5,941 nt of DNA from CAYJNO01 sp044432885 (GTDB lineage: Bacteria; Bacillota_I; Bacilli_A; Erysipelotrichales; Erysipelotrichaceae): contig JAWXUG010000098.1 in assembly GCA_044432885.1 (NCBI GenBank), forward strand, positions 1-5,941, given 5' to 3'. The notes below the pieces were generated by a model. It saw nothing but the letters and a program-made list of their open reading frames with translations. It searched no databases and was not told where the DNA came from. The translations under genes were made by a program, and so were the position numbers. Each line of letters begins with the position of its first letter. Position 1 is the stretch's first letter. Below are positions 5,934-5,941 of this stretch, piece after piece.

Positions 5934-5941
5934 AGATATGA

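Overview
This is a very AT-rich window in which every supported gene reads on the + strand. Spacing is tight and purine-rich Shine-Dalgarno sites are good. The protein types (a DegV-family protein ending in the TQGGPGC form, a short Ppx/GppA, Ppk1, and a Pho box built of TTAACA-like repeats) point to a low-GC Firmicute, more likely Clostridia than Bacilli. That placement is an inference. No mobile element, CRISPR array, tRNA or rRNA is visible.

Layout. Positions 1-147 hold the 3' end of a GNAT acetyltransferase of the ElaA type. A short gap with a possible extended -10 promoter leads to a complete DegV-family (FakB-like fatty-acid-binding) gene at 195-1028, closed by a clear intrinsic terminator at 1032-1067. 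The gap 1068-1200 carries the most informative regulatory signal: four TTAACA-like hexamers spaced exactly 11 bp apart (1128-1166), placed just upstream of a -10-like element, as in Gram-positive PhoP-activated promoters.

Behind this Pho box lie three tightly packed genes: a short Ppx/GppA-family phosphatase (1201-2121), polyphosphate kinase Ppk1 (2099-4177, overlapping ppx by 23 bp), and a 530-residue SWIM zinc-finger protein (4182-5774, 4 bp after ppk1). The ppk1 start lies inside ppx and the SWIM gene's ribosome site lies in the end of ppk1. The three are therefore almost certainly one translationally linked operon. Ppk1 makes inorganic polyphosphate from ATP, the Ppx-like enzyme would degrade it (or act on pppGpp), and the SWIM protein is the unexplained third member. 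It has an N-terminal CxC-x8-CxH zinc site, then a striking tyrosine/acidic stretch, then about 400 residues of unassigned, probably helical sequence.

The tail, 5775-5941, holds one doubtful 44-codon ORF, a weak hairpin that could end the operon, and a second hairpin whose 3' arm covers a possible ribosome site for a gene starting at the window edge. The strongest lead is the Pho-box-controlled ppx-ppk1-SWIM operon, with the SWIM protein as an uncharacterised candidate partner of polyphosphate metabolism.
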